This document shows positions 8,313 through 17,350 of a stretch of DNA of 64,000 nucleotides, one piece after another; the first letter of the stretch is position 1, and each line of letters opens with the position of its first letter. A program made the position numbers and the translations under genes. Under the pieces are notes generated by a model. It was not told the origin of the DNA, made no database searches, and was given only the letters and a program-made list of their open reading frames with translations. The stretch covers positions 1 through 64,000 of the forward strand of contig CAKRXU010000006.1 in NCBI GenBank assembly GCA_934424575.1, in the 5' to 3' direction. This DNA comes from an uncultured Blautia sp. (GTDB taxonomy: Bacteria; Bacillota; Clostridia; Lachnospirales; Lachnospiraceae).

Positions 8313-10382
8313 ATGGTAAAGAATGTTATGAGTGGAAAATTAAAACTAAAAGGTCATCTGAAGCATCTTGCACGCTGGCCTCTGTATTTGTCTGTTCTGC
8401 TGATAGCTTTGAACGTTCTGGTGTATGTGATCAGCATAAAAGCCGGAATAGTGGTTACAATGGGGATCATTTTGTATGTGGGTGCAGCGATTGGGCTGCT
8501 CTTTTACCATCGGCCACTGATGTTCAATGATCTGATAGCCTTTGCCAGCCAGTATGAATTTCTGGAAAAAAGGGTCCTGGAGGAGCTTGCTCTTCCATAT
8601 GCAGTAATGGATATGCAGGGAAGGATGATCTGGTCCAACAAGGTATTCTCACAGATCACCGGCAGGGATCAGTTCTACCGCAAAAATATCAATACGATTT
8701 TTCCGGATATTACAGCAGACAAGCTTCCGACAGGACCTGACAGAGAAATCACAGAGATCAGTACACAGTTTGGAGAGAACATTTACCGAGTGTCCATGCA
8801 GAGGGTCCTTCTCGGAGAATCTGTAGCACCGTCGAAACTTCTGATGGAGGTCCCGGATACCACCAGCCTGATCGCCATGTATCTCTATGACGAGACAGAA
8901 CTTAAGGATTACATTCAGGCGAATGAGGACAACAAACTGGTAGTTGCACTGGCATACCTTGACAACTACGAGGAAGCACTGGAGAGTGTGGAGGATGTAA
9001 GACGTTCTCTTCTGATCGCTCTGATCGACAGAAAGATCACCAAATATTTTTCCAACTATGATGGTCTGGTACGTAAGCTGGAGAAGGACAAGTATTTCCT
9101 GATCATGAGACAGAGTTCTCTTGAGGCACTCAAGGAGCAGAAGTTCCATATCCTCGAGGAAGTCAAGACCGTAAATATCGGTAATGAGATGAATGTGACC
9201 TTAAGTATCGGTGTCGGACTGAATGCCGCTACTTATCTTCAGGACTATGAGTATTCCCGTATCGCGATCGAGATGGCACTTGGACGAGGCGGTGATCAGG
9301 TCGTGATCAAGAATGGTGACAAGATCACTTACTATGGCGGCAAGGCACAGCAGATGGAAAAGACTACCCGTGTCAAGGCCCGTGTCAAGGCCCAGGCCCT
9401 CAAGGAGTTCATGAGCACCAAGGAGCGCGTTGTGGTCATGGGACACAAGATCACAGATGTCGACGCACTTGGCGCGGCAATCGGTATCTACCGTGCAGGT
9501 AAGACTCTTGGCAAACCGGTCCATATCGTAGTGAATGACCCGTCTACATCTATCCGCCCACTGATGGCAGGATATATGAACAATTCAGATTATGAACCAT
9601 CTATGTTCATCGACCGGAATCAGGCGATGGAACTTGTGGATGACAATACAGTAGTCGTTGTCGTAGATACCAACAAGCCAAGCTATACAGAGTGTGAGGA
9701 ACTTCTCTACATGACCAAGACGATCGTTGTTCTGGATCATCACCGCAGAGGCAATGAAGTTATCCAGAATGCAGTCCTGTCCTATGTGGAGCCGTATGCT
9801 TCTTCTACCTGTGAGATGGTAGCGGAGATTCTGCAGTATTTTTCAGACGATCTGCGTCTGCGCAATATCGAGGCAGACTGTATTTATGCCGGAATTATGA
9901 TCGATACAAACAACTTTATCACAAGAGCCGGAGTGCGTACCTTCGAGGCAGCAGCATTCCTGCGTCGTTCTGGAGCAGATATGACCAGAGTGCGCAAGAT
10001 GCTCCGTGATAATATTGATTCTTATAAGGCAAGGGCAGAAGCTGTGCGTACTGCCGAGATCTACCGTGGCTGCTTTGCCATCGCGAAATGCCCGAGCAAG
10101 GGACTTGAGAGCCCTACCGTTGTCGGGGCACAGGCGGCCAACGAACTTTTGAACATCGCCGGAGTCAAGGCTTCGTTCGTACTGACAACCTATAACAAAG
10201 AAGTTTATGTCAGTGCTCGGGCGATCGATGAAGTCAATGTTCAGGTTATGATGGAGAAACTTGGCGGCGGCGGTCACATCAATATCGCCGGAGCTCAGGT
10301 AAAACGTCCGATCGACGAAGTAGAAGATATGTTAAAAGAAATCATTGATGAGTTATATCAGGAGGAAGAAAACAAGAAATGA
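8313..10382 (+). CDS. gdpP: Cyclic-di-AMP phosphodiesterase GdpP
   Basis: A 689-residue membrane-anchored enzyme that breaks c-di-AMP to pApA and so sets potassium, osmotic and wall homeostasis. Order of parts: two transmembrane segments (about 22-68), a PAS-like domain (about 85-200), a degenerate GGDEF domain (about 205-340), a DHH domain with GHKITDVDALG (near 377), VVDTNKP and LDHHRR (near 475), and a DHHA1 domain with GGGGH (about 651-655). The start is uncertain: ATG 8313 and ATG 8328 both have poor ribosome sites. Its stop overlaps the rplI start (ATGA), which implies translational coupling. TrkA/TrkH, likely c-di-AMP targets, are encoded nearby. Confidence 0.96.
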   Translation: MVKNVMSGKLKLKGHLKHLARWPLYLSVLLIALNVLVYVISIKAGIVVTMGIILYVGAAIGLLFYHRPLMFNDLIAFASQYEFLEKRVLEELALPYAVMDMQGRMIWSNKVFSQITGRDQFYRKNINTIFPDITADKLPTGPDREITEISTQFGENIYRVSMQRVLLGESVAPSKLLMEVPDTTSLIAMYLYDETELKDYIQANEDNKLVVALAYLDNYEEALESVEDVRRSLLIALIDRKITKYFSNYDGLVRKLEKDKYFLIMRQSSLEALKEQKFHILEEVKTVNIGNEMNVTLSIGVGLNAATYLQDYEYSRIAIEMALGRGGDQVVIKNGDKITYYGGKAQQMEKTTRVKARVKAQALKEFMSTKERVVVMGHKITDVDALGAAIGIYRAGKTLGKPVHIVVNDPSTSIRPLMAGYMNNSDYEPSMFIDRNQAMELVDDNTVVVVVDTNKPSYTECEELLYMTKTIVVLDHHRRGNEVIQNAVLSYVEPYASSTCEMVAEILQYFSDDLRLRNIEADCIYAGIMIDTNNFITRAGVRTFEAAAFLRRSGADMTRVRKMLRDNIDSYKARAEAVRTAEIYRGCFAIAKCPSKGLESPTVVGAQAANELLNIAGVKASFVLTTYNKEVYVSARAIDEVNVQVMMEKLGGGGHINIAGAQVKRPIDEVEDMLKEIIDELYQEEENKK

Positions 10383-10825
10383 AAGTAATTTTATTGGAAG
10401 ATGTCAAATCTCTTGGAAAAAAAGGCGAAATCGTTAATGTCAGTGACGGATATGCAAGAAACATGATCATTCCGAAGAAACTCGGTCTGGAAGCAACCCC
10501 GAAGAACCTGAATGATCTGAAACTCCAGAAGGCAAATGCAGCCAAGGTCGCACAGGAAAACCTGGAAGCAGCACAGGCTTTTGCCAAGGATCTCGAGACA
10601 AAGGAGATTATCCTCACACTGAAAGTAGGAGAGGGCGGAAGAACTTTCGGTTCCGTATCCACCAAGGAAATCTCCGAAGCTGCCAAATCACAGCTCGGTC
10701 TGGATATCGACAAAAAGAAACTTCAGCTTCCTAGCCCGATCAGAAACCTGGGCGTTACACAGGTTCCGGTCAAACTTCACCCGAAGGTAACAGGAAGCCT
10801 GAAAGTATGGATCAAAGAGGCGTAA
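10379..10825 (+). CDS. rplI: 50S ribosomal protein L9
   Basis: A 148-residue protein opening MKVILLEDVKSLGKKGEIVNVSDGY, the L9 N-terminal signature, then a long connecting helix and a C-terminal rRNA-binding domain, at normal length. Its ATG overlaps the gdpP stop codon and GGAGGAAGAAAA stands just upstream. The order gdpP-rplI-dnaB is common in Firmicutes. Confidence 0.98.
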   Translation: MKVILLEDVKSLGKKGEIVNVSDGYARNMIIPKKLGLEATPKNLNDLKLQKANAAKVAQENLEAAQAFAKDLETKEIILTLKVGEGGRTFGSVSTKEISEAAKSQLGLDIDKKKLQLPSPIRNLGVTQVPVKLHPKVTGSLKVWIKEA

Positions 10826-10842
10826 GTGCCGGGAGAAACTAA

Positions 10843-12171
10843 ATGGAAGAAGCACTGATAAAGCGTATCCTGCCTCACAGTATCGAGGCAGAGCAGTCGG
10901 TGATCGGTTCCATGCTTCTTGACCGTGATGCGATCCTAGTGGCATCAGAAATCCTTACCAGTGATGATTTTTATCAGAATCAGTATGGTATCATCTTTGA
11001 TGCAATGGTGGAACTCTGCAATGAGGGAAAGCCGGTCGACACGATCACACTTCAGAATCGCCTGAAGGAGAAGGATGTTCCCCCTGATATCAGCAGTATG
11101 GAGTATGTAAGGGAACTTCTCGAAGCAGTACCGACTTCCGCAAATGTCAAATATTACGCCAATATCGTAAGCGACAAGGCACAGCTTCGCAAACTGATCC
11201 GTGCGACGGAGGAAGTGGAGAATGCCTGCTATCTTGAGAAAGACAGCACAGAGATGATCATGGAGGAAGCAGAGAAGAAATTATTCAATATTCTCCAGAG
11301 AACGGTGGGCGGAGATTACGTCCCGATCCAGCAGGTTGTCCTGAATGCGATCAATAATATCGAGAAAGCATCCAAACTCAAGGGAAGCGTCACAGGAATC
11401 CCGACAGGTTTTATCGATCTGGATTACAAGACTTCCGGCATGCATCCGTCAGACCTGGTGTTGATCGCGGCCCGTCCTTCCATGGGAAAGACGGCGTTCG
11501 TGCTGAATATCGCACAGTATATGGCGTTCCGCAAGGATGTTACCGTCGCGATCTTCAGTCTGGAAATGTCAAAGGAACAGCTCGTGAACCGTCTGCTGGC
11601 GATGGAATCTCATGTGGATTCCCAGAATATGCGTACAGGTAACCTCAAGGATGAGGACTGGACGAAGCTGGTAGAGGGAGCAGATATCATCGGGCGTTCC
11701 AATCTGATCATTGACGATACACCGGGAATCAGTATTGCAGAGATGCGTTCCAAATGCAGAAAATATAAGCTGGAACACAATCTTGGAATCATCATGATCG
11801 ACTATCTTCAGCTGATGAGTGGAAGCGGCAAGAGTGATTCCAGACAGCAGGAGATCTCCGATATTTCCCGTTCGCTCAAGGCTCTGGCACGAGAACTGGA
11901 TGTTCCGGTCATTGCACTGTCACAGTTAAGTCGTGCAGTAGAGCAGCGTCCGGACCACAGACCGATGCTCTCAGACCTTCGAGAATCCGGAGCGATCGAG
12001 CAGGATGCCGATGTGGTAATGTTCCTGTACCGAGATGATTACTATCACAAGGACACAGAGAAGAAAGACATTGCCGAAGTCATCATCGCCAAACAGCGAA
12101 ACGGCCCGATCGGAACCATCGAACTGGTATGGCTGCCAAGATATACGCAGTTTGTAAATATGAAAAAATAA
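10843..12171 (+). CDS. dnaB: Replicative DNA helicase DnaB
   Basis: A 442-residue hexameric 5'-3' helicase of the replication fork. The N-terminal domain begins at HSIEAEQSVIGSML; the RecA-like domain has Walker A ARPSMGKT (about 210), Walker B IIMIDYLQLM, the SQLSRAVEQR loop and the DLRESGAIEQDADVV motif. Length is normal and there is no intein. GGGAG precedes ATG 10843. Last gene of the gdpP unit, followed by a terminator. Confidence 0.98.
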   Translation: MEEALIKRILPHSIEAEQSVIGSMLLDRDAILVASEILTSDDFYQNQYGIIFDAMVELCNEGKPVDTITLQNRLKEKDVPPDISSMEYVRELLEAVPTSANVKYYANIVSDKAQLRKLIRATEEVENACYLEKDSTEMIMEEAEKKLFNILQRTVGGDYVPIQQVVLNAINNIEKASKLKGSVTGIPTGFIDLDYKTSGMHPSDLVLIAARPSMGKTAFVLNIAQYMAFRKDVTVAIFSLEMSKEQLVNRLLAMESHVDSQNMRTGNLKDEDWTKLVEGADIIGRSNLIIDDTPGISIAEMRSKCRKYKLEHNLGIIMIDYLQLMSGSGKSDSRQQEISDISRSLKALARELDVPVIALSQLSRAVEQRPDHRPMLSDLRESGAIEQDADVVMFLYRDDYYHKDTEKKDIAEVIIAKQRNGPIGTIELVWLPRYTQFVNMKK

Positions 12172-12175
12172 AATT

Positions 12176-12228
12176 AAACAGACATAGAGATGAAATTATG
12201 GATATTTTATCTTTGTGTCTGTTTTTTT
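12176..12228 (+). terminator. Terminator after dnaB
   Basis: AAACAGACATAGAG pairs with CTTTGTGTCTGTTT and runs into a T tract. Confidence 0.85.
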
Positions 12229-12273
12229 ATGATTTGAAGAAAAATTCTGAGGGATCCTGTCAAACGGTTTTCG

Positions 12274-12302
12274 TTGAATTTACCGGGATTCCTGCTTATA
12301 AT
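12274..12302 (+). promoter_or_regulatory. Promoter of the MerR-family gene
   Basis: TTGAAT (12274-12279), 17 bases, TATAAT (12297-12302). Confidence 0.65.
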
Positions 12303-12337
12303 GATAGGTGATGAATTTCATAGGGAGGTGCACCGCC

Positions 12338-12907
12338 ATGGAAACGAGGTATACCGTCAGACAGGCAGTGGAGATGACCGGAGTGAAATCTTATGTCCTG
12401 CGGTACTGGGAGGAAGAACTGGAACTGCGGATTCACCGGAACGAACTTGGTCATCGATATTACACCGGATATGATATTCAGCTTTTTATGAATATAAAAG
12501 AACTGAAGAAGCGTGGACTCCAGCTCCGCGCAATTCGCGAGCTGATCCCGAAACTTGCCAGGACAGCACCAGGTTCTACAGAGAACAGGACGAAACTGCT
12601 TGAAGGAGAAACCATAGAAATGCCTCAGATGGAAGATGAGATCGTGACAGAAGAGATCATAGAAGAGCCACATGAGGAAAATGACGAAAAAATTCTGGAA
12701 TTTCAGACGATCCTGGAACGACTGATTGCACAGGAGTTGAAACTTCAGAACGAAAGTGAAGATGAAGAAAGATGCCGTTCCCTGGATCTTGCAATCCGCA
12801 GACAGCAGATGGCAAGAAAAGAAGCTGCGGCGACATCCGAAAAGAAAATCAGAGGACGTACTACCAGCCCGTCCTCGACATCCAGGACAACAAAAAAGAA
12901 GTCGTAG
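12338..12907 (+). CDS. MerR-family DNA-binding protein
   Basis: A 189-residue protein. Residues 1-70 are a MerR winged helix (YTVRQAVEMTGVKSYVLRYWEEE; NELGHRYYTGYDIQLFMNIKELKKRGLQLRAIREL). The rest is an acidic stretch, a coiled-coil-like segment, and a Lys/Arg/Ser/Thr-rich tail ending TKKKS. No metal- or drug-binding domain is seen, so the signal is unknown. ATG 12338 is chosen because GGGAGGTG precedes it; an earlier in-frame ATG lacks one. It has its own promoter, and the terminator hairpin overlaps its stop. Confidence 0.85.
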   Translation: METRYTVRQAVEMTGVKSYVLRYWEEELELRIHRNELGHRYYTGYDIQLFMNIKELKKRGLQLRAIRELIPKLARTAPGSTENRTKLLEGETIEMPQMEDEIVTEEIIEEPHEENDEKILEFQTILERLIAQELKLQNESEDEERCRSLDLAIRRQQMARKEAAATSEKKIRGRTTSPSSTSRTTKKKS

Positions 12908-12925
12908 CATTGCTACGACTTCTTC
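12896..12925. terminator. Terminator, merR / ferredoxin
   Basis: GAAGTCGTAGC and GCTACGACTTC form an 11-bp stem that contains the merR stop codon. It lies between convergent genes and can serve both, with A-rich flank on the left (T-rich on the minus strand). Confidence 0.65.
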
Positions 12926-12945
12926 GAGTTCTGTCTGTATGAAGC

Positions 12946-13119
12946 TTATTCAGCTGGGTGAATAGCTTCGGTTGGACAGGCATCTGCACATGTTCCGCAG
13001 TCAAGACATGCATCAGCATCGATCTCGAAATGCTCTGCGCCCTCAGCGATAGCCTCTGCTGGGCACTCTGCTGCACATGTTCCGCAGCTTACACAATCGT
13101 CAGAAATTACGTATGCCAT
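12946..13119 (-). CDS. Ferredoxin, 2[4Fe-4S]
   Basis: A 57-residue cytoplasmic electron carrier with two CxxCxxCxxxCP clusters: CVSCGTCAAECP and CLDCGTCADACP, the clostridial ferredoxin pattern. It would take electrons from pyruvate:ferredoxin oxidoreductase and similar enzymes of anaerobic metabolism. ATG 13119 is fixed by AAAGGAGG; an in-frame ATG 15 codons upstream has no ribosome site. It has its own promoter on the minus strand. Confidence 0.96.
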   Translation of the reverse strand: MAYVISDDCVSCGTCAAECPAEAIAEGAEHFEIDADACLDCGTCADACPTEAIHPAE

Positions 13120-13170
13120 AATGATATCCTCCTTTATATCTTTCGTACCTTTACAGGTATCCATAAGGCT

Positions 13171-13199
13171 ATTCTAATATATATCCGGCAAGAATACAA
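13171..13199 (-). promoter_or_regulatory. Ferredoxin promoter
   Basis: Minus strand: TTGTAT (13194-13199), 17 bases, TAGAAT (13171-13176). Confidence 0.6.
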
Positions 13200-13256
13200 G
13201 TATTAATTTATAAACAAATTTTTATAAATTATGTACAGTTTTTTTGATGTCGGGCG

Positions 13257-13285
13257 TTGCGTACTGGTGGGTTTTATATTATAAT
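13257..13285 (+). promoter_or_regulatory. Promoter of the DUF1858 gene
   Basis: TTGCGT (13257-13262), 17 bases, TATAAT (13280-13285). Confidence 0.55.
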
Positions 13286-13345
13286 GAAATCTATCACTGG
13301 GAGTAGAGATTTCGGTCTTATCCCTGAGAAAAGGAGGAAAATATA

Positions 13346-13549
13346 ATGGCAAAGGTTACAAAAGATATGCTGATCGGCCAGTTAATCACTTTAGATCCGA
13401 ATATTGCACCGATTCTTATGAGAGCAGGAATGCACTGCCTTGGATGCCCGTCTTCACAGATGGAATCTCTGGAAGAAGCAGCTATGGTTCATGGAATGGA
13501 CGCTGATGTTCTGGTTCAGCAGATCAACGATTTTCTTGAGAACAACTAA
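13346..13549 (+). CDS. DUF1858 domain protein
   Basis: A 67-residue protein that is all DUF1858: KDMLIGQLITLDPNIAPILMRAGMHCLGCPSS. The CxxC after GMH is typical of the family, which is found next to or fused to hybrid-cluster and other redox proteins; its function is not settled. The ribosome site AAAGGAGG is strong. It is divergent from the ferredoxin gene, which fits a redox role but does not prove one. Confidence 0.88.
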   Translation: MAKVTKDMLIGQLITLDPNIAPILMRAGMHCLGCPSSQMESLEEAAMVHGMDADVLVQQINDFLENN

Positions 13550-13562
13550 TTAATACCAAAAC

Positions 13563-13591
13563 AAAAGACTGGCAGAGATGCCAGTCTTTTT
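13563..13591 (+). terminator. Terminator, DUF1858 / mecA
   Basis: AAAAGACTGGCA, a GAGA loop and TGCCAGTCTTTT form a tight bidirectional hairpin between convergent genes. Confidence 0.88.
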
Positions 13592-13606
13592 GCTTCTAAG
13601 TCATGG

Positions 13607-14350
13607 TCAAAGCTGTATTAATTGTTGCAGAGCATTGTTGGAGATCAGTTCTCCATGCTCGATCAGATGAGCCTCACCCGCTGGAGTGCAGGCACGGCCC
13701 CTGCCGTATTCAGAAAGAATATTGCAGATTTTGTTGAATTCCTGTGGCGTATGAGATGACTGGTGAATGATAAGCTGATAGCTGCCATTGCCAGGAGTCT
13801 TATATAAGGTATTCTCGCCATTGAAAAATCCGTTCAGTCCATGGGATGCCGCGATCACATCATCCAGATGAGTGAAGGTATACTGACGGATCAGGTTCAC
13901 GCCAGGTGCTTCTTCAGAATCAGAAGAAGGGGTTTCTGTTTCCTGAGATTCTGTGGATTTGGAAGACTTGCCCTTGAGCCTGGACTCGCAGATCTTCTGG
14001 AAGATATCAATGATACTGTCGGCTCCGTCAAGCTGAAGTGGTTCCGCCTGGGTATTCTCTTTATATGGAGAAAATTTGGAAAAGCGGGTATCTAATTCTT
14101 CAGGATCTTCGACTTTGGTAATGATGAGGATGATACTGTCAAGATTTACAGGGATTGCCTCGATCATCAGTGGGATATTGTCCGCTTCAAAGCCAAATTC
14201 TATCTGAGCCTGCTGCATCATATCGCGAAAAAGTTTCTTGGCCTTGTCAGAACCGTAAGCCAGTTCGCGTAAATTTACCTGATGCATTTCCAGATCTTCT
14301 CGTGTTAAGGTACAACGAATCTGATTCTCGTTGATTTTTTCTAATTTCAT
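13607..14350 (-). CDS. mecA: Adaptor protein MecA
   Basis: A 247-residue adaptor that hands substrates to ClpC in regulated proteolysis. The N-terminal substrate domain reads MKLEKINENQIRCTLTREDLEMHQVNLRELAYGSDKAKKLFRDMM; a Ser/Glu-rich linker (about 100-150) follows, then the ClpC-binding C-terminal domain (YTFTHLDDVIAAS; GNGSYQLIIHQS; EYG). Slightly longer than the Bacillus form because of the linker. The start codon has only a weak AGGATGTGATG ribosome site. Monocistronic. Confidence 0.93.
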   Translation of the reverse strand: MKLEKINENQIRCTLTREDLEMHQVNLRELAYGSDKAKKLFRDMMQQAQIEFGFEADNIPLMIEAIPVNLDSIILIITKVEDPEELDTRFSKFSPYKENTQAEPLQLDGADSIIDIFQKICESRLKGKSSKSTESQETETPSSDSEEAPGVNLIRQYTFTHLDDVIAASHGLNGFFNGENTLYKTPGNGSYQLIIHQSSHTPQEFNKICNILSEYGRGRACTPAGEAHLIEHGELISNNALQQLIQL

Positions 14351-14429
14351 TTCATCACATCCTATTCTTCGGATCCTGTTACATTATATGAATATATATA
14401 GAAATCAGGATATAGTCCATGACTTATAT

Positions 14430-14458
14430 GGTTACTGTTCACTCCGTTCACAGTAACC
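14430..14458. repeat. Short palindrome GGTTACTGT / ACAGTAACC
   Basis: 9-bp arms (14430-14438 and 14450-14458) enclose an 11-base centre with two GTTCAC-like copies. A closely related palindrome lies before bioY (21382-21399), and the core recurs before mscS (20269-20290). Confidence 0.7.
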
Positions 14459-14571
14459 TTGTATATATTATTATATACCACAACTATAGAGAATGTAAAG
14501 AAATTAGATTTATCTATTTCTAAAATATTTGGAAATAAAACGGGAATTTTTTTATAAATCAGGGAAAGTCC

Positions 14572-14599
14572 TTGCAAGTGCAGAATAAATCTGTATAAT
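14572..14599 (+). promoter_or_regulatory. Promoter upstream of the 83-residue gene
   Basis: TTGCAA (14572-14577), 16 bases, TATAAT (14594-14599). It would give a leader of ~245 nt before the next start codon. Confidence 0.55.
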
Positions 14600-14850
14600 G
14601 AGTCTTAAGAAAAAATATGAATTCTGTGATTGGATAACGAAAGAAGTCAAGCTAACTTACATAATAACATTACAATTCTTATTTCTACAAACAAGTCATT
14701 GCCATCGTTTACATGTCAGGCAGCATTTCGGCTGCGGCAGATGCAATTTCCATGAGATTAAATTCAATTGCGGGGAGAGTATTTTTTCTTGTGATATCCG
14801 GTGTTTTCTAAAATCTTATTTCGAGAGAAAGGAGGAAGAAACGCGAAAAT

Positions 14851-15102
14851 ATGTCACATGCAAAGTGCAGCAAGAAATCCATGAAGCCTCTTGAGAAAGA
14901 ACTGAAAACTTATCAGAAGTGCGGAATCCAGCTTTTTATGGATGGAGAACCAAGCACGCCTAAGAATATTGCGAGAGCCTGTTTGATCGCAGAGGGCGGA
15001 GGCTACATGAGAGATTATACTGAAGATGAGACAGGCAGGATCGCGAGAGTGGATTTTGACCTGATCAGTGAAGAACCCGTGAAAAATTGTGAACATAGAT
15101 AA
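14851..15102 (+). CDS. Hypothetical small protein
   Basis: An 83-residue protein with no family I can name. It is basic at the N terminus (SHAKCSKKSMKPLEKELKTYQKCG), then GIQLFMDGEPSTPKNIARACLIAEGGGYMRDYTEDETGRIARVDFDLI, which reads like a folded soluble domain. No signal peptide or membrane segment. AAAGGAGG lies about 15 bases before the ATG, longer than ideal. A promoter ~250 bases upstream supports expression. Confidence 0.6.
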   Translation: MSHAKCSKKSMKPLEKELKTYQKCGIQLFMDGEPSTPKNIARACLIAEGGGYMRDYTEDETGRIARVDFDLISEEPVKNCEHR

Positions 15103-15136
15103 CAAACGGGGATTTTACTGTCTGATATACAAAAGA

Positions 15137-15194
15137 AGGGATTTTCCAAAAGCAAGAGGTTTCCTCCGTATACTTGACCATTTCGGAAAATCCC
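15137..15194 (+). promoter_or_regulatory. Stem-loop before the GH18 gene
   Basis: GGGATTTTCC (15137-15146) pairs perfectly with GGAAAATCCC (15185-15194) around a 38-base loop. There is no T-run, so a terminator is unlikely on the plus strand. It may be a leader structure or an operator. A TATAAT at 15262-15267 lies between it and the gene. Confidence 0.45.
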
Positions 15195-15331
15195 AAATAT
15201 GAAAAAAGTGTAAAAAGATTTAAAATATCTAAATAAATACTACATTCAAAACAAAACATGATATAATGATATAGAATTATGCCTGTTAGAAACAGGATTT
15301 TGTACATTCTGAACCGAAAAGGGAGGAACAA

Positions 15332-17014
15332 ATGAAAAAATCAAATGATATACAGGGGAGACGAAGGCAGCTTAAGATCAGGATCATGGTTGGTCTGCTG
15401 ATTTTTTTACTGGCTGTTGTCGGGCTTGGAGTCCATATTATCCAGAAATATATCCCTTCCAAAGAGCAGATGAGTCTGACAGAGTATTATGGTCAGCCTG
15501 CGGATGGAGAGATGGTTGTAGTTCTTGGTACAGATATCATGGAAGAGAGAGCTTTGAGATCCGGAGATCAGGTATATCTCCCACAGACTATGGTGAGCAC
15601 ATATCTGAACCAGAGATATTACTGGGACAGTGGCAACCAGCAGATTCTGTATGCGACACCGTCAGCACTTGAGACATATCCGGCATCTGAATCCGGGGAT
15701 GGGGATGTATGGCTGAAGGATGGAACTGTTTACCTGAATCTTGCACTGGTACAGAAATACACAGACCTGGATTCTTATGTATACGAAGATCCTGCAAGGA
15801 TTGTGATCCAGCATGAGTTTTCCGGAGTTAATACAGTAACCGTCATGAAGGATACAAGCATCCGCTATCGCGGTGGTATCAAATCACCGATCCTTACGGA
15901 TGTGAAGAGTGGAGATACCCTGATCTATATGCAGACTCTGGAGGACTGGACACAGGTTTCCACCCTGGACGGTTACATCGGATATGTACAGAAGAAGGTA
16001 TTATCCGATATGCAAACTACTGATTTTGAGAGAAGCTTTGAGAAGGAAGATTATACTTATCTTACCATGGATGACAAGGTCAATATGACATGGCATCAGA
16101 TCAGCAACATGGATGCAAATGCATATCTGAGCGATATGACCGCAAATGTCAGTGGATTGAATGTGATTTCGCCGACCTGGTTCTATATTCAGGATACTTC
16201 AGGCAATCTTGGGGATCTTTCTTCCGCAGATTATGTGACACAGGCACATCAGAAAGGCTACAAAGTCTGGGGGCTGGTGGATAACTTTACCGCAGATGTG
16301 AGCACGACAGAAACTTTGTCACAGCTTTCTTCCAGACAGAATATCATCCAGCATCTGGTACAGACGGCAGTTAATATTGGAATGGATGGTATCAATGTAG
16401 ATTTTGAATCGCTCAGTGAAGATGCCGGACCTCATTTTCTGGAATTCCTGAGAGAACTTTCTATTGAATGCCATAAGAATAACCTTGTGATTTCGGTAGA
16501 TAATCCGGTTCCGGAGGATTTTACAAGCCACTATGACAGAAGAGAGCAGGGATTGATTGTAGATTATGTAGTCATTATGGGGTATGATGAACATTATGTC
16601 GGCTCTGATGCAGGCTCTGTGGCGTCACTTCCGTGGGTAGAACAGGGAGTAGAAGATACTCTTACAGAAGTTCCGGCAGAGAGAACGATCCTTGCAGTTC
16701 CATTTTATACCAGATTGTGGAAGACAACCGGCGGTGCGGTGACCAGCGAGGCAATTGGTATGACAGAGGCACAGAATGTCCTTACAGAGAATCAGGTGCA
16801 GACTGTATGGGATGGAAGTGTAGGACAGAACTATGGAGAGTATGAGAAGGACGGTTCCACATATCAGATCTGGATGGAGGATGCACAGTCCATCGCGGAG
16901 AAAGTGCAATTGATTCCAAAATATAATCTTGCAGGAGTTGCACAGTGGAGACTGGGCTTTGAAAGTAATGATATCTGGAGTACGATCAGTGAGAATCTTC
17001 AGGCATCATCATAA
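15332..17014 (+). CDS. Membrane-anchored GH18-family glycoside hydrolase with SH3-like domain
   Basis: A 560-residue protein. Residues about 17-40 form an N-terminal membrane anchor, followed by a copper-amine-oxidase-like N-domain region and an SH3b-like stretch (about 165-225: TVMKDTSIRYRGG...WTQVSTLDGYIGYVQKK). A GH18 barrel from about 245 to the end carries the catalytic DxxDxDxE as DGINVDFE (352-359). It resembles YaaH/YdhD-type spore or wall N-acetylglucosaminidases, so it likely cuts peptidoglycan outside the cell. GGGAGG precedes the ATG, and a terminator follows. The exact substrate and spore role are inference. Confidence 0.88.
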   Translation: MKKSNDIQGRRRQLKIRIMVGLLIFLLAVVGLGVHIIQKYIPSKEQMSLTEYYGQPADGEMVVVLGTDIMEERALRSGDQVYLPQTMVSTYLNQRYYWDSGNQQILYATPSALETYPASESGDGDVWLKDGTVYLNLALVQKYTDLDSYVYEDPARIVIQHEFSGVNTVTVMKDTSIRYRGGIKSPILTDVKSGDTLIYMQTLEDWTQVSTLDGYIGYVQKKVLSDMQTTDFERSFEKEDYTYLTMDDKVNMTWHQISNMDANAYLSDMTANVSGLNVISPTWFYIQDTSGNLGDLSSADYVTQAHQKGYKVWGLVDNFTADVSTTETLSQLSSRQNIIQHLVQTAVNIGMDGINVDFESLSEDAGPHFLEFLRELSIECHKNNLVISVDNPVPEDFTSHYDRREQGLIVDYVVIMGYDEHYVGSDAGSVASLPWVEQGVEDTLTEVPAERTILAVPFYTRLWKTTGGAVTSEAIGMTEAQNVLTENQVQTVWDGSVGQNYGEYEKDGSTYQIWMEDAQSIAEKVQLIPKYNLAGVAQWRLGFESNDIWSTISENLQASS

Positions 17015-17035
17015 GAGGATAAATAACAGATAACA

Positions 17036-17074
17036 AAAAAACACACTTTGCAGAAGATGCCGAGTGTGTTTTTT
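17036..17074 (+). terminator. Terminator after the GH18 gene
   Basis: AAACACACT pairs with AGTGTGTTT, followed by TTTT. Confidence 0.8.
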
Positions 17075-17300
17075 GTTATATATAAATTGAGAAGGTAAAA
17101 AAGCTCTATAAATGGAAGGAGGCCGGTACTTTCGTACCGGCGCGTATGAAAAAGAAAAATATTTTATAGAAAGCATATCGCCTTCTATGGTTAATACTAT
17201 ACCCTATAAATGTGAAGAAAGTGTGATGAACTTTTGAAGAAAACGTGAAGAAAACATAAAATTTAACGTGCTTTATACAGCGTTTTTACGTGAAAAAGCC

Positions 17301-17338
17301 AAAAAAATTCCCTGCCGCTTAAATGTAAGGGCAGGGAA
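17301..17338 (-). terminator. Terminator of trkA-trkH
   Basis: TTCCCTGCC (17308-17316) pairs with GGGCAGGGAA (17329-17338); on the minus strand the stem runs into seven T residues (17301-17307). Confidence 0.85.
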
Positions 17339-17350
17339 GGGATTACTGCA

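Larger units (their letters stand above)
14351..14850. other. Intergenic region with promoter and palindrome, no clear gene
   Basis: Half a kilobase without a convincing gene. It holds a palindrome at 14430-14458, a good promoter at 14572-14599, and a long leader to the next gene. A 32-codon ORF at 14713-14811 has no ribosome site and is not called. Confidence 0.5.
17015..17350. other. Intergenic region with two terminators and a hairpin
   Basis: A gap of 336 bases between convergent genes. It holds the GH18 terminator (17036-17074), a strong hairpin GCCGGTAC-TTTC-GTACCGGC (17122-17141) with no T-run, and the trkH terminator (17301-17338). No gene is seen. Confidence 0.6.

Noticed and set aside
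10843..12171. Intein in dnaB
   Set aside because: The gene has normal length, with continuous Walker A and later motifs.
14598..14894. A 98-codon plus-strand ORF before the 83-residue gene
   Set aside because: Its ATG overlaps the -10 box of the promoter there, so the likely transcript starts after it, and the product has no recognisable features.
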